Part shown: one piece after another, positions 19,334 through 28,984 of the stretch | Layout of the letters: every line of letters begins with the position of its first letter | How positions within the stretch are numbered: position 1 is the stretch's first letter | Origin: Brevibacillus brevis | Lineage (GTDB): Bacteria; Bacillota; Bacilli; Brevibacillales; Brevibacillaceae | Direction of reading: 5' to 3' | Assembly (NCBI RefSeq): GCF_900637055.1 | Contig: NZ_LR134338.1 | Coordinates: forward strand, 111,001 to 175,000 | Length of the DNA stretch: 64,000 nt | Translations under genes and position numbers: made by a program | Notes under the pieces: generated by a model | Databases searched by the model: none | What the model was told of the DNA's origin: nothing | What the model saw: the letters and a program-made list of their open reading frames with translations, nothing else

Positions 19334-20719
19334 ATGTCTAAGATCCATGCCGTGGTTCTGGCTGCTGGTCAGGGTACACGGATGAAATCGAAGCTGTACA
19401 AAGTCCTGCACCCTGTGTGCGGAAAGCCTATGGTTCAGCATGTAGTCGATACGATGGCATCCATGCAGGTTCAGGATATCGTTGTCGTCGTAGGTCATGG
19501 TGCTGACGCTGTCCGCGCCAAACTAGGCGAGGACGTTACTTATGCACTGCAAGAAGAACAGTTGGGAACGGCACATGCCGTTTCGCAGGCAGCGCCGTTT
19601 TTACAGGATAAAGAAGGAACTACGTTTCTTTTATATGGAGACGTTCCCCTCTTGTCAGCGACTACGTTGTCGGCCTTGCTGAGCTATCACGAGGAGCAGC
19701 AAGCGGCTGCAACGGTATTAACCGCCGTGTTACCTGACGCAACAGGTTATGGGCGTATCGTGCGCAATGAGGCGGGCGAAGTATTGCGAATCGTGGAACA
19801 TAAGGATGCTACGGAAGCGGAACGGGCGATCAGTGAAATTAATACGGGCATATACTGCTATGACAACCGAAAATTATGGAAAGCCTTGGCGGAAGTGAAA
19901 AATGACAACGCACAAGGCGAATACTATGTAACAGACGTTGTCGGTATTTTGCGTGATGCAGGTGAAAAGGTAGTTGGATACGAAGCGGTTGACCCGGAGG
20001 AAACGATGGGTGTTAACGATCGTGTACAGCTATCGGAAGCAGAAGCCTACATGAAAAAACGTATTATGACTGGTCACATGCGAAATGGTGTGACAATCAT
20101 CGATCCAGCTTCTACGTACATCGAAGCGGATGTGAAGATTGAGGCAGATACCGTGATCCACCCAGGTTCTTTCCTGCGTGGACAAACAACCGTTGGAGCT
20201 GATTGTGTAATCGGACCCCAAGCGGATCTGACGAATGTGAACGTAGCGAGTGGCGTGACCATTTCTTACTCTGTGCTGGTTGATTCGAGTGTGGAAAGCG
20301 AGTCTTCTGTTGGTCCATTTGCTTATGTTCGACCAGGAACACAGATTGGACGCAATGCCAAAATCGGTGATTTCGTGGAATTGAAAAATGCGAAAATTGG
20401 TGACGGTACGAAGGTTCCTCATCTCAGCTATGTAGGAGATGCGGAGATCGGAGACGGAGTCAATATTGGCTGTGGAACGATTACCGTCAATTATGATGGC
20501 GCAGTGAAACATAAAACAACAGTAAAAGATGGAGCATTCATCGGATGCAACAGCAATCTGGTTGCGCCAGTTACAGTTGGACAAAATGCTTATGTAGCTG
20601 CAGGATCGACCATTAATCAAGATGTGCCAGATAATGCGCTTGCGATCGCACGTGAGCGTCAAGTGAATAAAATCGATTACGCGAACAAACTGCCTCGCAA
20701 GGGCAAAAAGCAATCATAA
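19334..20719 (+). CDS. glmU: Bifunctional GlcNAc-1-P uridyltransferase / GlcN-1-P acetyltransferase
   Basis: Makes UDP-GlcNAc for peptidoglycan and wall polymers. The N-terminal nucleotidyltransferase has LAAGQGTRMKSK, YGDVPLL and EINTGIYCYD. From about residue 250, left-handed beta-helix hexapeptide repeats form the acetyltransferase domain (VEADVKIEADTVIHPGSFL and onward), ending with NYDGAVKHKTTVKDGAFIG. It has 461 residues. ATG 19334 follows GGAGGG; the nine codons upstream in frame lack a ribosome site. It is followed by prs after 21 bases. Confidence 0.96.
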   Translation: MSKIHAVVLAAGQGTRMKSKLYKVLHPVCGKPMVQHVVDTMASMQVQDIVVVVGHGADAVRAKLGEDVTYALQEEQLGTAHAVSQAAPFLQDKEGTTFLLYGDVPLLSATTLSALLSYHEEQQAAATVLTAVLPDATGYGRIVRNEAGEVLRIVEHKDATEAERAISEINTGIYCYDNRKLWKALAEVKNDNAQGEYYVTDVVGILRDAGEKVVGYEAVDPEETMGVNDRVQLSEAEAYMKKRIMTGHMRNGVTIIDPASTYIEADVKIEADTVIHPGSFLRGQTTVGADCVIGPQADLTNVNVASGVTISYSVLVDSSVESESSVGPFAYVRPGTQIGRNAKIGDFVELKNAKIGDGTKVPHLSYVGDAEIGDGVNIGCGTITVNYDGAVKHKTTVKDGAFIGCNSNLVAPVTVGQNAYVAAGSTINQDVPDNALAIARERQVNKIDYANKLPRKGKKQS

Positions 20720-20740
20720 CGGGAGGTTCTTGAGAAGATC

Positions 20741-21691
20741 ATGGCTAATTACCGCGACCCAAAACTGAAGGTATTTACGTGCAACGCAAACCCGGAACTG
20801 GCAAAAGAAATCGCCGAACACATCGGTGTACCACTCGGAAACGCACAAGTAGTGCGCTTTAGTGATGGCGAATGCCAACTCAAACTCAATGAAAGCGTTC
20901 GCGGTTGTGACGTATTTGTCATTCAGCCAACGTCTGCTCCCGTTAATGAGCATTTGATGGAGCTTTTGGTCATGGTCGATGCATTGAAACGCGCTTCGGC
21001 TAAGAGTATTAACGTGGTCATTCCTTACTACGGTTATGCTCGTCAAGATCGTAAAGCACGCGCACGCGATCCGATCACGGCTAAGCTGGTTGCGAACCTG
21101 ATCGAGACAGCAGGTGCACAACGTGTGATTACGATGGATTTGCACGCAACACAAATCCAAGGCTTCTTCGATATTCCGGTTGATCATCTGCTGGGTGTGC
21201 CTATCTTGGGCAAACACTTCTCTGAAAAAGGTCTGAAAGATATCGTTGTCGTATCTCCGGATCACGGTGGAGTGACCCGTGCTCGTAAATTGGCAGAACG
21301 TCTGGAAGCGCCTATTGCCATTATTGACAAACGTCGCCCAGAACCAAACGTAGCCGAAGTAATGAACATCGTAGGTAACATCGAAGGCAAAACAGCGATC
21401 ATCATCGACGATATTATCGATACCGCTGGAACGATCACACTGGCTGCAAGTGCCCTTGTAGAAGCAGGCGCACGTGAAGTATATGCATGCTGCACGCACC
21501 CAGTTCTGTCCGGTCCTGCTATCGAGCGTATTGCTAACTCGAAGATCAAGGAACTGATTGTGACCAACTCAATCCCGCTGACAGAAGAACAAATTATCGA
21601 TAAGATTACCGTTCTTTCTGTAGCGCCAATCATTGGTGAAGCAATCATTCGTGTTCACGAAGAGCTTTCCGTAAGCAAGTTGTTCGATTAA
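20741..21691 (+). CDS. prs: Ribose-phosphate pyrophosphokinase
   Basis: Produces PRPP from ribose-5-phosphate and ATP for nucleotide, NAD, histidine and tryptophan synthesis. Class I features: [16 protein letters not shown], the flexible loop [20 protein letters not shown], the [12 protein letters not shown] metal histidine region, and the PRPP loop [13 protein letters not shown]. It has 316 residues, the usual length. It is cotranscribed with glmU. A hairpin (21696-21716) and the ctc leader hairpin follow it. Confidence 0.97.
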   Translation: MANYRDPKLKVFTCNANPELAKEIAEHIGVPLGNAQVVRFSDGECQLKLNESVRGCDVFVIQPTSAPVNEHLMELLVMVDALKRASAKSINVVIPYYGYARQDRKARARDPITAKLVANLIETAGAQRVITMDLHATQIQGFFDIPVDHLLGVPILGKHFSEKGLKDIVVVSPDHGGVTRARKLAERLEAPIAIIDKRRPEPNVAEVMNIVGNIEGKTAIIIDDIIDTAGTITLAASALVEAGAREVYACCTHPVLSGPAIERIANSKIKELIVTNSIPLTEEQIIDKITVLSVAPIIGEAIIRVHEELSVSKLFD

Positions 21692-21695
21692 TATA

Positions 21696-21716
21696 CAATC
21701 CCCTATTAGGGGATTG
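21696..21716. repeat. Short hairpin directly after prs
   Basis: CAATCCCCT and AGGGGATTG are perfect arms around ATT. No T run follows; it may protect the glmU-prs mRNA 3' end or insulate the ctc leader. Confidence 0.65.
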
Positions 21717-21720
21717 AACT

Positions 21721-21781
21721 AAACCTCCGATGGACAAGCTAGTGAGGAAACTTTTACTAGCAGTCCGAAGGAGGTTTTTTT
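21721..21781 (+). promoter_or_regulatory. ctc leader hairpin that sequesters the ribosome binding site and resembles a terminator
   Basis: AAACCTCC (21721-21728) pairs with GGAGGTTT (21770-21777), GGAC (21732-21735) with GTCC (21763-21766), and GCTAGT (21738-21743) with ACTAGC (21756-21761). A 3x3 internal loop GAT/GAA separates the first two stems. The 3' arm holds the AAGGAGG ribosome site of ctc and runs into seven Ts before the GTG. It could work as attenuator, as translational lock, or as both. Confidence 0.7.
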
Positions 21782-22390
21782 GTGGAACAATTACAGGCAC
21801 AGTCTCGTGAACAAAAGACAGGCAATGCTGTAAAGGTACTGCGCAATGAAGGTTGGGTTCCCGGTATTATGTACGGCAGCGATATGGGCAACAAGCCGAT
21901 TCAGGTCAAAGGAAGAGAGCTGGATGCTGCCCTGCGTCACCAGTCGACGAACAAGCCATTCCGGTTGAATGTAGACGGGAACACGCACGATGTCATGGTT
22001 TATGAGCTGCAACGGCATCCTTTGCAGGGGAACATTTTGCATGCAGATTTTAAGAAGATCAATATGAATGAAAAAATACACACTTCCGTTCCTGTCCTCA
22101 TGACAGGAGATCCGGAGTTGGGTGTGGCTACCCTTATCCGCCACAGTGTGGAAGTAACTTGCTTGCCAGGTAATATACCAGAATCATTTCTGGTCGATGT
22201 CGACGGATTGAATATCGGGGATGTCGTACTGGTTTCCGATCTGAATGTCCCACCCGGAGTAGATCTGGGGCTCGAATCCACGGAAGTGCTGATCAGTGTA
22301 CTGCCTGTGAAGGCCAAGTCGGAAGAATCAATCGATGCGGAGCAAGAGGCAGAAGCAGTGGCCGAAAAAGCAGGAACCGCTAACGAATAA
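21782..22390 (+). CDS. ctc: Ribosomal protein bL25, general stress (Ctc) type
   Basis: A 202-residue long-form L25/Ctc that binds 5S rRNA loop E. The N-terminal L25 fold is visible (REQKTGNAVKVLRNEGWVPGIMYG, MVYELQRHPLQGNILHADFKKI), followed by the TL5-like C-terminal beta domain (LPGNIPESFLVDVDGLNIGDVVLV). The end is acidic (Glu/Ala-rich). In B. subtilis ctc is stress-induced by sigma-B; no sigma-B promoter was identified here. The GTG start uses the AAGGAGG held inside the leader hairpin. Confidence 0.93.
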   Translation: MEQLQAQSREQKTGNAVKVLRNEGWVPGIMYGSDMGNKPIQVKGRELDAALRHQSTNKPFRLNVDGNTHDVMVYELQRHPLQGNILHADFKKINMNEKIHTSVPVLMTGDPELGVATLIRHSVEVTCLPGNIPESFLVDVDGLNIGDVVLVSDLNVPPGVDLGLESTEVLISVLPVKAKSEESIDAEQEAEAVAEKAGTANE

Positions 22391-22407
22391 AATTAGGGCA
22401 TGAAAAA

Positions 22408-22446
22408 GAAGGGCGAGGTGATTTCATCTCTGCCCTTTTCCTTTTG
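22408..22446 (+). terminator. Terminator after ctc
   Basis: AGGGCGAGGTGA pairs with TCATCTCTGCCCT (one bulge), followed by TTTCCTTTT. Confidence 0.75.
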
Positions 22447-22495
22447 TTCACGTGACCATTCGAGTACAATGGGAAGAGAGTAGGAGGGAATAAGC

Positions 22496-23065
22496 GTGAA
22501 AGTCATAATTGGATTGGGTAATCCCGGCAAAAAATATGAAGACACCAGACATAATGCTGGCTTTATGGCCATAGATAAGATTAGCGACAAATGGGGAATT
22601 CCTGTTACGCAAAACAAGTTTCGTGCACTCGTGGGCGAAGGACGAATCGAAGGCGAGAAGGTACTGCTGGTGAAGCCGCAGACGTACATGAATCTCTCCG
22701 GTGAATCGGTAGCGGAAGTCCTCAAGTTTTACAAACTGATTCCGGACGATCTCGTCGTCATCTACGACGATCTTGATTTGCCGACCGGACATCTTCGTCT
22801 GCGAGAAAAGGGCAGCGCTGGTGGGCACAACGGCATCAAGTCGATGATTCAGCATTTGGGCACACAGGAGTTTAAACGAATCAAGGTAGGGATCAGTCGT
22901 CCAGAACCAGGGCGGAGCGTCAGCGACTATGTTTTGAATACGTTTCCAGTGGCGGAAAGAGCCGACATTCAAGAAGCGGTGAGCTTGGCTGCTGATGCAT
23001 GCGCCATGTGGACAAGAGAGTCGTTTTTAAAGGTCATGAACCATTACAACAGCTTGAAAAAGTAG
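22496..23065 (+). CDS. pth: Peptidyl-tRNA hydrolase (SpoVC)
   Basis: Recycles peptidyl-tRNA released from stalled ribosomes. Family blocks: GLGNPGKKYEDTRHNAGFM with the catalytic histidine, KPQTYMNLSGESV, VIYDDLDLPTGHLRLREKGSAGGHNG with the catalytic aspartate, and FKRIKVGISRP. It has 189 residues. It starts with GTG at 22496 after GGAGGG. Its position between ctc and fin matches B. subtilis, where it is called spoVC. Confidence 0.96.
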   Translation: MKVIIGLGNPGKKYEDTRHNAGFMAIDKISDKWGIPVTQNKFRALVGEGRIEGEKVLLVKPQTYMNLSGESVAEVLKFYKLIPDDLVVIYDDLDLPTGHLRLREKGSAGGHNGIKSMIQHLGTQEFKRIKVGISRPEPGRSVSDYVLNTFPVAERADIQEAVSLAADACAMWTRESFLKVMNHYNSLKK

Positions 23066-23126
23066 TATGATTTCCCACCCAATCGTCCATACTAAGCGAT
23101 AGGAACAGTATGGGGGTGGTATGTGC

Positions 23127-23357
23127 ATGAGCATACGCTATACATGTCGTTGCTGCGGCATGAAGATTGCAGAATTTGACGAATCGCAAGTAACAGAAGC
23201 GCAGCTCGGGTTTGATTCCTTGACCCCGGAGGAACGTGCTCTTATAATATCGAGAGAACAAAGTGGAGATACGGTCGTCAGCATCACGTGCGACTATTGC
23301 CGTGAAGCGCTGATTCAGCATCCAGAGCTTTCGCTAGTCGGAAACCCACTTCAATAA
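23127..23357 (+). CDS. fin: Anti-sigma-F factor Fin (YabK)
   Basis: A 76-residue zinc-ribbon protein with CRCCG at the N-terminus and CDYC at the C-terminus, plus the LGFDSLTPEERALII core. Fin inhibits sigma-F in the forespore to promote the switch to sigma-G. ATG 23127 is preferred over ATG 23121, because the GGGGGTGG site at 23113-23120 ends right at 23121. A clean sigma-F promoter was not identified. It lies between pth and mfd as in B. subtilis, and is closed by the terminator at 23392-23420. Confidence 0.9.
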   Translation: MSIRYTCRCCGMKIAEFDESQVTEAQLGFDSLTPEERALIISREQSGDTVVSITCDYCREALIQHPELSLVGNPLQ

Positions 23358-23391
23358 GTGGATACGCATTAGGAAGGCTTGCACTGACAAG

Positions 23392-23421
23392 GCCTTAGCT
23401 TGGGGAGCTAAGGCTTCTTTT
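23392..23421 (+). terminator. Terminator after fin
   Basis: GCCTTAGCT (23392-23400) pairs with AGCTAAGGC (23406-23414), then TTCTTTT. Confidence 0.85.
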
Positions 23422-23503
23422 CGCATGGCTGACCTGCGGTTGTTGTGAACGTAAGCGAGGCTCTGATTTTAGTTGACAGAAGAATTAGAGAGGGGATTAG
23501 TGA

Positions 23504-26500
23504 ATGCAAGTCATCATTAACCCGATGAAACAGGACACGAACGTCGGGACAATCGTGGCTGGTTTGGAGAAGGGGCTACATGAGCAGCTTGTCTCTGGCT
23601 TAGCTGGTTCCGCCCGGCAAGTATTGATGGCGTCATTGCAACAAATGTCAGATCGTCCGGTCTGCGTAGTGACGCATAACATGTACCAAGCACAAAAAGT
23701 ATACGAAGATTTGATCGAGTTGGTTCCCTCTGATCAGGTGTTGCTTTATCCCGGTAATGAGCTGATTGGCTCTGAGCTTGCTATTGCCAGTCCTGAAATG
23801 CTGGCGCAGCGAATTCATGTATTCAACCGTCTGGCCCAAGGCTTTACGGGTTTTTTAGTTGCACCTTTTGCTGGCTTGCGTCGCTTGGTCGTTCCCCCGC
23901 AAGTATGGAAGGAAGCACAGATTCAGTTGTCCGTCGGTGATGAGCTCGATATCGAGTCCTTTTTGCTCCGATGTATTGAGCTTGGCTATGAGCGAGTGGA
24001 CATGGTCGAGCGCAAGGGAGAAATGAGTATTCGCGGCGGAATTATCGACTTGTATCCGATCGATTCGGAGTGGCCGGTGCGGATTGAGCTTTTTGATGTG
24101 GAGATCGACTCGATTCGTACGTTTGACATGCTCTCCCAACGGTCATTGGAATCCGTCCAGACTTATATTCTCGGTCCGGCAAAAGAAATGATCGCTTCGA
24201 CTCCGTTATTGCAGGAATCGGCTGTTCGCTTAGAACAAAAGCTGGGGGAAACCATCGCCAATTTGAAAGATGGGGCTGCCAAGGAAAAAGTCATGGAGCG
24301 AATCGGCTCTGATGCAGAGAGAATGAAGCAGGGACAGCGTTTTGCACAGCTGTATTCGTACATCTCTGTCATTTATCCGACTGGTGATACATTATTGTCC
24401 TATATGCCTGCCGATACCTTGCTGATCGTTGATGAGCCTTCTCGTGTGTTGGATACGGCAGCGCAATTGCAAAAAGAAGAAGGGGAATGGCTGACAGGAC
24501 GCATCATCCAGGGCGAATATATGGCCAATCTCAGCCTGTCGCGCACGTACGACGAGATCGTGTCGACGAAAAAGCGCCAGATCGTTTACCTCTCCCTATT
24601 TTTGAGACAATCACCGAAGACCCAGCCGCAAAACATCGTAAATCTAACTTGTCGTACCATGCAAAACTTCCATGGACAGATGAACGTGCTAAAAACAGAG
24701 CTGACCCGTTGGAAGAAGTCCCAGGATCAGATCGTCTTTGTCGCAGCTGATTTGGAGCGTGCGAAGCGACTGGAGCGTGTCCTGCATGACTACGAAATGG
24801 AAGCGGATGTTTTAACAGAAGCCGTGGAGACAGTACCTCCGGGGCGTCCTACGATCATTTTAGGAAACCTCCAGACCGGCTTTGAGCTTCCGTTAAACAA
24901 GCTGGTTGTTATTACGGAAGGTGAAGTATTTACCGCGAAACAGCGCAAGGCGCGCAAAGTTCAGCAGACGATGAACAACGCGGAGCGTATCAAAAACTAT
25001 CTGGAGCTCAAGCCCGGTGATTTCGTCGTGCACGTCAATCACGGGATTGGAAAATACCTCGGAATTGAAACCAAGGAAATTCTCGGAATTCATAAAGATT
25101 ACCTTCATATTCAATACGCCGCAGGAGACAGTCTGTTTGTTCCGATTGATCAAATCGACCATGTGCAGAAGTACGTGGCGAGCGAAGAGGCACAGCCGAA
25201 GATTTACAGCTTGGGCGGCAGCGAGTGGAAACGCGTCAAAAACAAGGTCCAGTCGTCTGTAAAGGATATCGCCGAGGATTTGATCAAGCTGTACGCAGCC
25301 CGCGAAGCGGCTGTCGGTCATACATTCTCTCCCGACACGACAGAGCAGCGTGAATTTGAGGCGATGTTCCCGTATCAGGAAACACAAGACCAGCTCCGCG
25401 CGATTTCTGAAGTCAAAGCGGACATGGAGCGCAAACGTCCGATGGATCGCCTCGTTTGTGGGGACGTAGGGTACGGGAAGACAGAGGTTGCGATTCGTGC
25501 TGCCTTCAAGGCTGTCATGGACGGAAAACAGGTAGCCGTTTTGGTTCCAACTACAATTCTGGCCCAGCAGCATTATGAGACGTTCCGTGAGCGTTTTGCG
25601 GAATATCCGATTCGCGTGGAGGTGTTGAGCCGATTCCGTTCGCGCAAAGAGCAGAATGCCACACTAAAAGGACTGAAGGAAGGCACAGTCGATGTCGTCA
25701 TCGGTACGCACCGTCTGCTTTCCAAAGACCTGACATTCCGCGAGCTCGGTCTGTTAATCGTAGACGAGGAGCAGCGCTTCGGTGTGAGCCACAAGGAAAA
25801 GCTGAAGCAGATCAAAACGAATGTGGATGTCATGACTCTGACCGCTACGCCGATTCCACGTACCCTGCACATGTCGATGCTCGGTGTGCGTGATTTGTCT
25901 GTCATCGAAACGCCGCCAGAAAATCGTTTTCCGGTGCAGACGTATGTGATGGATTACAGCCCTGCTCTCGTTCGCGAAGCGATTGAGCGCGAGATGGCTC
26001 GTGATGGGCAAGTGTTCTTCCTCTACAACCAAGTACAAGGAATCGAACAGATGGCGGAGCAGATTTCGATGCTCGTTCCTGACGCACGCATCGCTGTAGC
26101 ACATGGGCAGATGAACGAAAGCGAGCTGGAAGGCGTCATTCTCGACTTTTTGGAAGGGAATTTTGACGTATTGGTCAGCACGACGATCATTGAGACCGGG
26201 GTGGACATCCCGAACGTCAATACGCTGATTATTTACAATGCAGACAAAATGGGCTTGTCCCAGCTGTATCAGCTGCGTGGACGGGTAGGTCGTTCCAATC
26301 GAATTGCGTACGCTTACTTTACGTATCAACGGGACAAGGTGCTGACAGAGGTAGCGGAAAAACGTCTGCAAGCCATCAAGGAATTTACCGAGCTCGGCTC
26401 TGGCTTCAAGATCGCGATGCGAGATTTGTCCATTCGTGGAGCGGGTAATTTGCTGGGCGCGGAGCAGCATGGTTTTATTAATACGGTCGGATTCGACTTG

Positions 26501-27052
26501 TACAGCCAGATGCTGAAAGAGGCCATTGATGAGCTGAAGGGCGAAGTCAAACACGAAATTGTCACACCTGTGGAGATCAATCTGCAACTGGATGCTTACA
26601 TTCCGTCGATGTACATTACGGATAGCCGACAAAAAATCGAGATGTACAAAAAGTTTGTCGCGGTGTCTACATTGGAAGACGTCGACGATTTGGCAGACGA
26701 GCTGCTAGACCGTTTTGGACCAGTTCCGAAGCCGGTTGATAATTTGTTAACCATTTCCCGTTTACGTGTGTATGCCCTGAAGCACCACATCACCGAAATT
26801 AGCCAAAAGAATCCGGACGAGATTAAATTGTTCCTGCACCCTAGTCAGAACAACAACATCGATGGTGGGGCTCTATTTGCCCTTACCAGTAACTGGAGCA
26901 AGAGGGTTGGGCTGTCGGGTGGACAACAGATCACGATTGCTGTTAAAGTAAAGGGGTTAAAAGAAGATGAGGGCGTGCAGTTGGTTGAAAAGCTGCTGCG
27001 TCAATTTCACCAGGTGCGAAGAGACACCGGTACGGAGAGCCCTGTGTCTTAA
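23504..27052 (+). CDS. mfd: Transcription-repair coupling factor
   Basis: Removes RNA polymerase stalled at lesions and recruits UvrA. Order of domains: a UvrB-like N-terminal module, the RNA-polymerase-interacting CarD-like domain at about 500-580 (LKPGDFVVHVNHGIGKYLGI), and RecG-type helicase motors with Walker A GDVGYGKT near 653, DEEQ near 753 and the TATPIPRTL and GRVGR motifs. A C-terminal TRCF domain follows. At 1182 residues it is full length. GAGAGGGG precedes the ATG. Confidence 0.97.
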   Translation: MQVIINPMKQDTNVGTIVAGLEKGLHEQLVSGLAGSARQVLMASLQQMSDRPVCVVTHNMYQAQKVYEDLIELVPSDQVLLYPGNELIGSELAIASPEMLAQRIHVFNRLAQGFTGFLVAPFAGLRRLVVPPQVWKEAQIQLSVGDELDIESFLLRCIELGYERVDMVERKGEMSIRGGIIDLYPIDSEWPVRIELFDVEIDSIRTFDMLSQRSLESVQTYILGPAKEMIASTPLLQESAVRLEQKLGETIANLKDGAAKEKVMERIGSDAERMKQGQRFAQLYSYISVIYPTGDTLLSYMPADTLLIVDEPSRVLDTAAQLQKEEGEWLTGRIIQGEYMANLSLSRTYDEIVSTKKRQIVYLSLFLRQSPKTQPQNIVNLTCRTMQNFHGQMNVLKTELTRWKKSQDQIVFVAADLERAKRLERVLHDYEMEADVLTEAVETVPPGRPTIILGNLQTGFELPLNKLVVITEGEVFTAKQRKARKVQQTMNNAERIKNYLELKPGDFVVHVNHGIGKYLGIETKEILGIHKDYLHIQYAAGDSLFVPIDQIDHVQKYVASEEAQPKIYSLGGSEWKRVKNKVQSSVKDIAEDLIKLYAAREAAVGHTFSPDTTEQREFEAMFPYQETQDQLRAISEVKADMERKRPMDRLVCGDVGYGKTEVAIRAAFKAVMDGKQVAVLVPTTILAQQHYETFRERFAEYPIRVEVLSRFRSRKEQNATLKGLKEGTVDVVIGTHRLLSKDLTFRELGLLIVDEEQRFGVSHKEKLKQIKTNVDVMTLTATPIPRTLHMSMLGVRDLSVIETPPENRFPVQTYVMDYSPALVREAIEREMARDGQVFFLYNQVQGIEQMAEQISMLVPDARIAVAHGQMNESELEGVILDFLEGNFDVLVSTTIIETGVDIPNVNTLIIYNADKMGLSQLYQLRGRVGRSNRIAYAYFTYQRDKVLTEVAEKRLQAIKEFTELGSGFKIAMRDLSIRGAGNLLGAEQHGFINTVGFDLYSQMLKEAIDELKGEVKHEIVTPVEINLQLDAYIPSMYITDSRQKIEMYKKFVAVSTLEDVDDLADELLDRFGPVPKPVDNLLTISRLRVYALKHHITEISQKNPDEIKLFLHPSQNNNIDGGALFALTSNWSKRVGLSGGQQITIAVKVKGLKEDEGVQLVEKLLRQFHQVRRDTGTESPVS

Positions 27053-27092
27053 CTGACAAAATGGGCTTGCCCGGGAAGGGAGAACCTTATTT

Positions 27093-28163
27093 ATGAAACG
27101 TTCTGTAGCGATTCTATCTTCGGCTGTTCTGGTCGTGGCACTCATGACTGGTTGCGGCGGAAAAGCAGAAGAAGCGAAACAAGATCCAACAACTCCAGCG
27201 AATCAGACAGATGGCGGCAATCAAGCTGCTGCTAACGATCCTTTGGTACAATTCCCTAAACTCACTCTGCCTTACGCAGCAGATCAGAAAGCTGCCATTG
27301 TAGAGTATCAGGGGGGAACTGTAACAGGAAAAGAGTTCGAAGAGTTCCTGCGTGTTATTAACTTCATGAACCCACAACAAGGTACCATGATTGAAATGGC
27401 TGATAGCAACTCACTGAAAGCTTATGCTCGTGAGTATACAGCTACCAAGGTTTTGGCTAGCCGTTCTGACGCTGCTATGAAAAAAGAGTCCAAAGAACTC
27501 GCTGAGAAAACCTTCGAGAAAATCAAAACGCAGTACATGGGCTTTTTGGGCAAGGATGAAGCCCAATTCAACAAGCTCTTGGAAGGCCAAGGCGTAACGA
27601 AGGACATGATCGTAAATCAGATGGATCTGATCAACCAGTCCATCAATGTGATGAAAAAGAATATCGACGATGCTACGCTGAAGCAAACCTATGATCAAAT
27701 GGACAAAGCTTCCCGTACCGTTGCTTCTGTTCGCCACATCCTGATCTCTACCGAAAAGCGCAAACCAGAAGAGGCGTTGAAAATCTCCAACGACTTGGTA
27801 GCGCGCCTGAAAAAGGGTGAAGACTTCGCGAAGCTGGCAACAGAGTTCACAGATGACCCAGGCAGCAAGCAGTCTGGCGGTTTGTACGCTGACCAGGATG
27901 TAACCCAATGGGTACCAGAATTTAAAGAAGCATCCCTGACACAAAAAGTCGGTGAAGTTGGCCCGCCAGTAAAAACTGATTTTGGTTACCATATTATTAA
28001 GGTCGAGAATCGCAAAGAAAAGACCTTTGATGAGATGAAAGAGCAGCTCCGCGCGAATTCTTTGGAGAAAGCGTACGACACTTTCGCCAAAAACGAGCTG
28101 GACAAGCTGATTACGAAATTCAACATCCCGCAGTCCAAAAATGATGCTCCGGCAAAGAAATAA
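27093..28163 (+). CDS. PrsA/SurA-like peptidyl-prolyl isomerase lipoprotein
   Basis: A secreted foldase anchored by lipid. It has a signal peptide with a lipobox ending LMTGC (cysteine near residue 21), a Gln/Asn/Ala-rich linker, and a SurA-N-like helical segment at about 70-200. A parvulin rotamase domain at about 210-315 carries SVRHILIS, FAKLATEFTDDPGSKQSGG and GYHIIKVENR. PrsA proteins assist folding of exported proteins at the membrane-wall interface. It lies 40 bases after mfd, a place not used for prsA in B. subtilis. Confidence 0.9.
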   Translation: MKRSVAILSSAVLVVALMTGCGGKAEEAKQDPTTPANQTDGGNQAAANDPLVQFPKLTLPYAADQKAAIVEYQGGTVTGKEFEEFLRVINFMNPQQGTMIEMADSNSLKAYAREYTATKVLASRSDAAMKKESKELAEKTFEKIKTQYMGFLGKDEAQFNKLLEGQGVTKDMIVNQMDLINQSINVMKKNIDDATLKQTYDQMDKASRTVASVRHILISTEKRKPEEALKISNDLVARLKKGEDFAKLATEFTDDPGSKQSGGLYADQDVTQWVPEFKEASLTQKVGEVGPPVKTDFGYHIIKVENRKEKTFDEMKEQLRANSLEKAYDTFAKNELDKLITKFNIPQSKNDAPAKK

Positions 28164-28174
28164 GAAGTCCGAAG

Positions 28175-28205
28175 AAAAACAGGGAATTCGTTTCCCTGTT
28201 TTTTC
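28175..28205 (+). terminator. Terminator after the PrsA-like gene
   Basis: AAAAACAGGGAA (28175-28186) and TTCCCTGTTTTT (28192-28203) around a short TTCGT loop. Confidence 0.9.
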
Positions 28206-28213
28206 GTTTTCTC

Positions 28214-28242
28214 GCATATTCTTCAAACATGGGCAAATACTA
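28214..28242 (+). promoter_or_regulatory. Candidate sigma-G promoter of spoVT
   Basis: GCATA (28214-28218) and AATACTA (28236-28242) with a 17-base spacer fit the forespore pattern GHATR..CATNHTA with one mismatch. B. subtilis spoVT is a sigma-G gene. Confidence 0.5.
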
Positions 28243-28398
28243 TTATCACTCGCTACCACCCGGGGGAGAGTAATTGAAGCAACTGGCAAAAATTGATACC
28301 ATCACCCATAGTTAAAATTAGAATTTGAGGAAAAAATACAACTAACCAACCACCATCTATTCACTACCCACTTCTCAGGGAAAGCGAGGCAACAAGAC

Positions 28399-28941
28399 AT
28401 GAAAGCAACTGGTATCGTTCGTCGAATTGACGACCTCGGTCGGGTCGTGATTCCTAAGGAGATTCGTCGTACACTGCGCATTCGTGAGGGCGACCCGCTT
28501 GAGATTTTTGTGGATCGTGACGGGGAAGTCATTCTCAAAAAGTATTCACCGATTGGAGAGTTGGGTGATTTTGCAAAAGAGTACGCCGACTCTTTGTATG
28601 AAAGCATGAATCATACCGTACTGATTTCAGACAGGGATAGTGTCATTGCAGTGGCAGGTGCCTCCAAAAAGGAATACTTGGAGAAAGCAATTGGCAGTAT
28701 TGTCGAGAAATGCTTGGAAGAAAGAAAAACCCGACTGGAGAAAAACACAGGCTCTTATGAAATTTGTCGTGACATGAACGAGACATATGGCTCGTTCGTC
28801 GTCGCACCGATTGTAGCAGGAGGCGATCCAATCGGGTCCGTGATCCTCCTCAACAAAAACGAGTCAACCAAGATGAGCGATTTGGAGATCAAAATGTCGG
28901 AAACAGCGGCCGGTTTCCTGGCAAAGCAGATGGAGCAGTAG
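28399..28941 (+). CDS. spoVT: Stage V sporulation protein T
   Basis: Forespore transcription factor. Residues 1-50 form an AbrB-like DNA-binding domain (MKATGIVRRIDDLGRVVIPK, IRRTLRIREGDPLEIF), followed by a GAF domain at about 58-180. It tunes sigma-G-dependent genes late in sporulation. It has 180 residues and the same place after mfd as in B. subtilis. It has its own upstream signals and the terminator at 28953-28984. Confidence 0.96.
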   Translation: MKATGIVRRIDDLGRVVIPKEIRRTLRIREGDPLEIFVDRDGEVILKKYSPIGELGDFAKEYADSLYESMNHTVLISDRDSVIAVAGASKKEYLEKAIGSIVEKCLEERKTRLEKNTGSYEICRDMNETYGSFVVAPIVAGGDPIGSVILLNKNESTKMSDLEIKMSETAAGFLAKQMEQ

Positions 28942-28952
28942 GATCGATCAGC

Positions 28953-28984
28953 AAAAACAGCCTCGTACCCCGGGGCTGTTTTTC
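28953..28984 (+). terminator. Terminator after spoVT
   Basis: AAAAACAGCC (28953-28962) pairs with GGCTGTTTTT (28974-28983). Confidence 0.85.

Noticed and set aside
25754..26632. 292-residue minus-strand open frame inside mfd
   Set aside because: Antisense to the helicase domain of mfd; no ribosome site.
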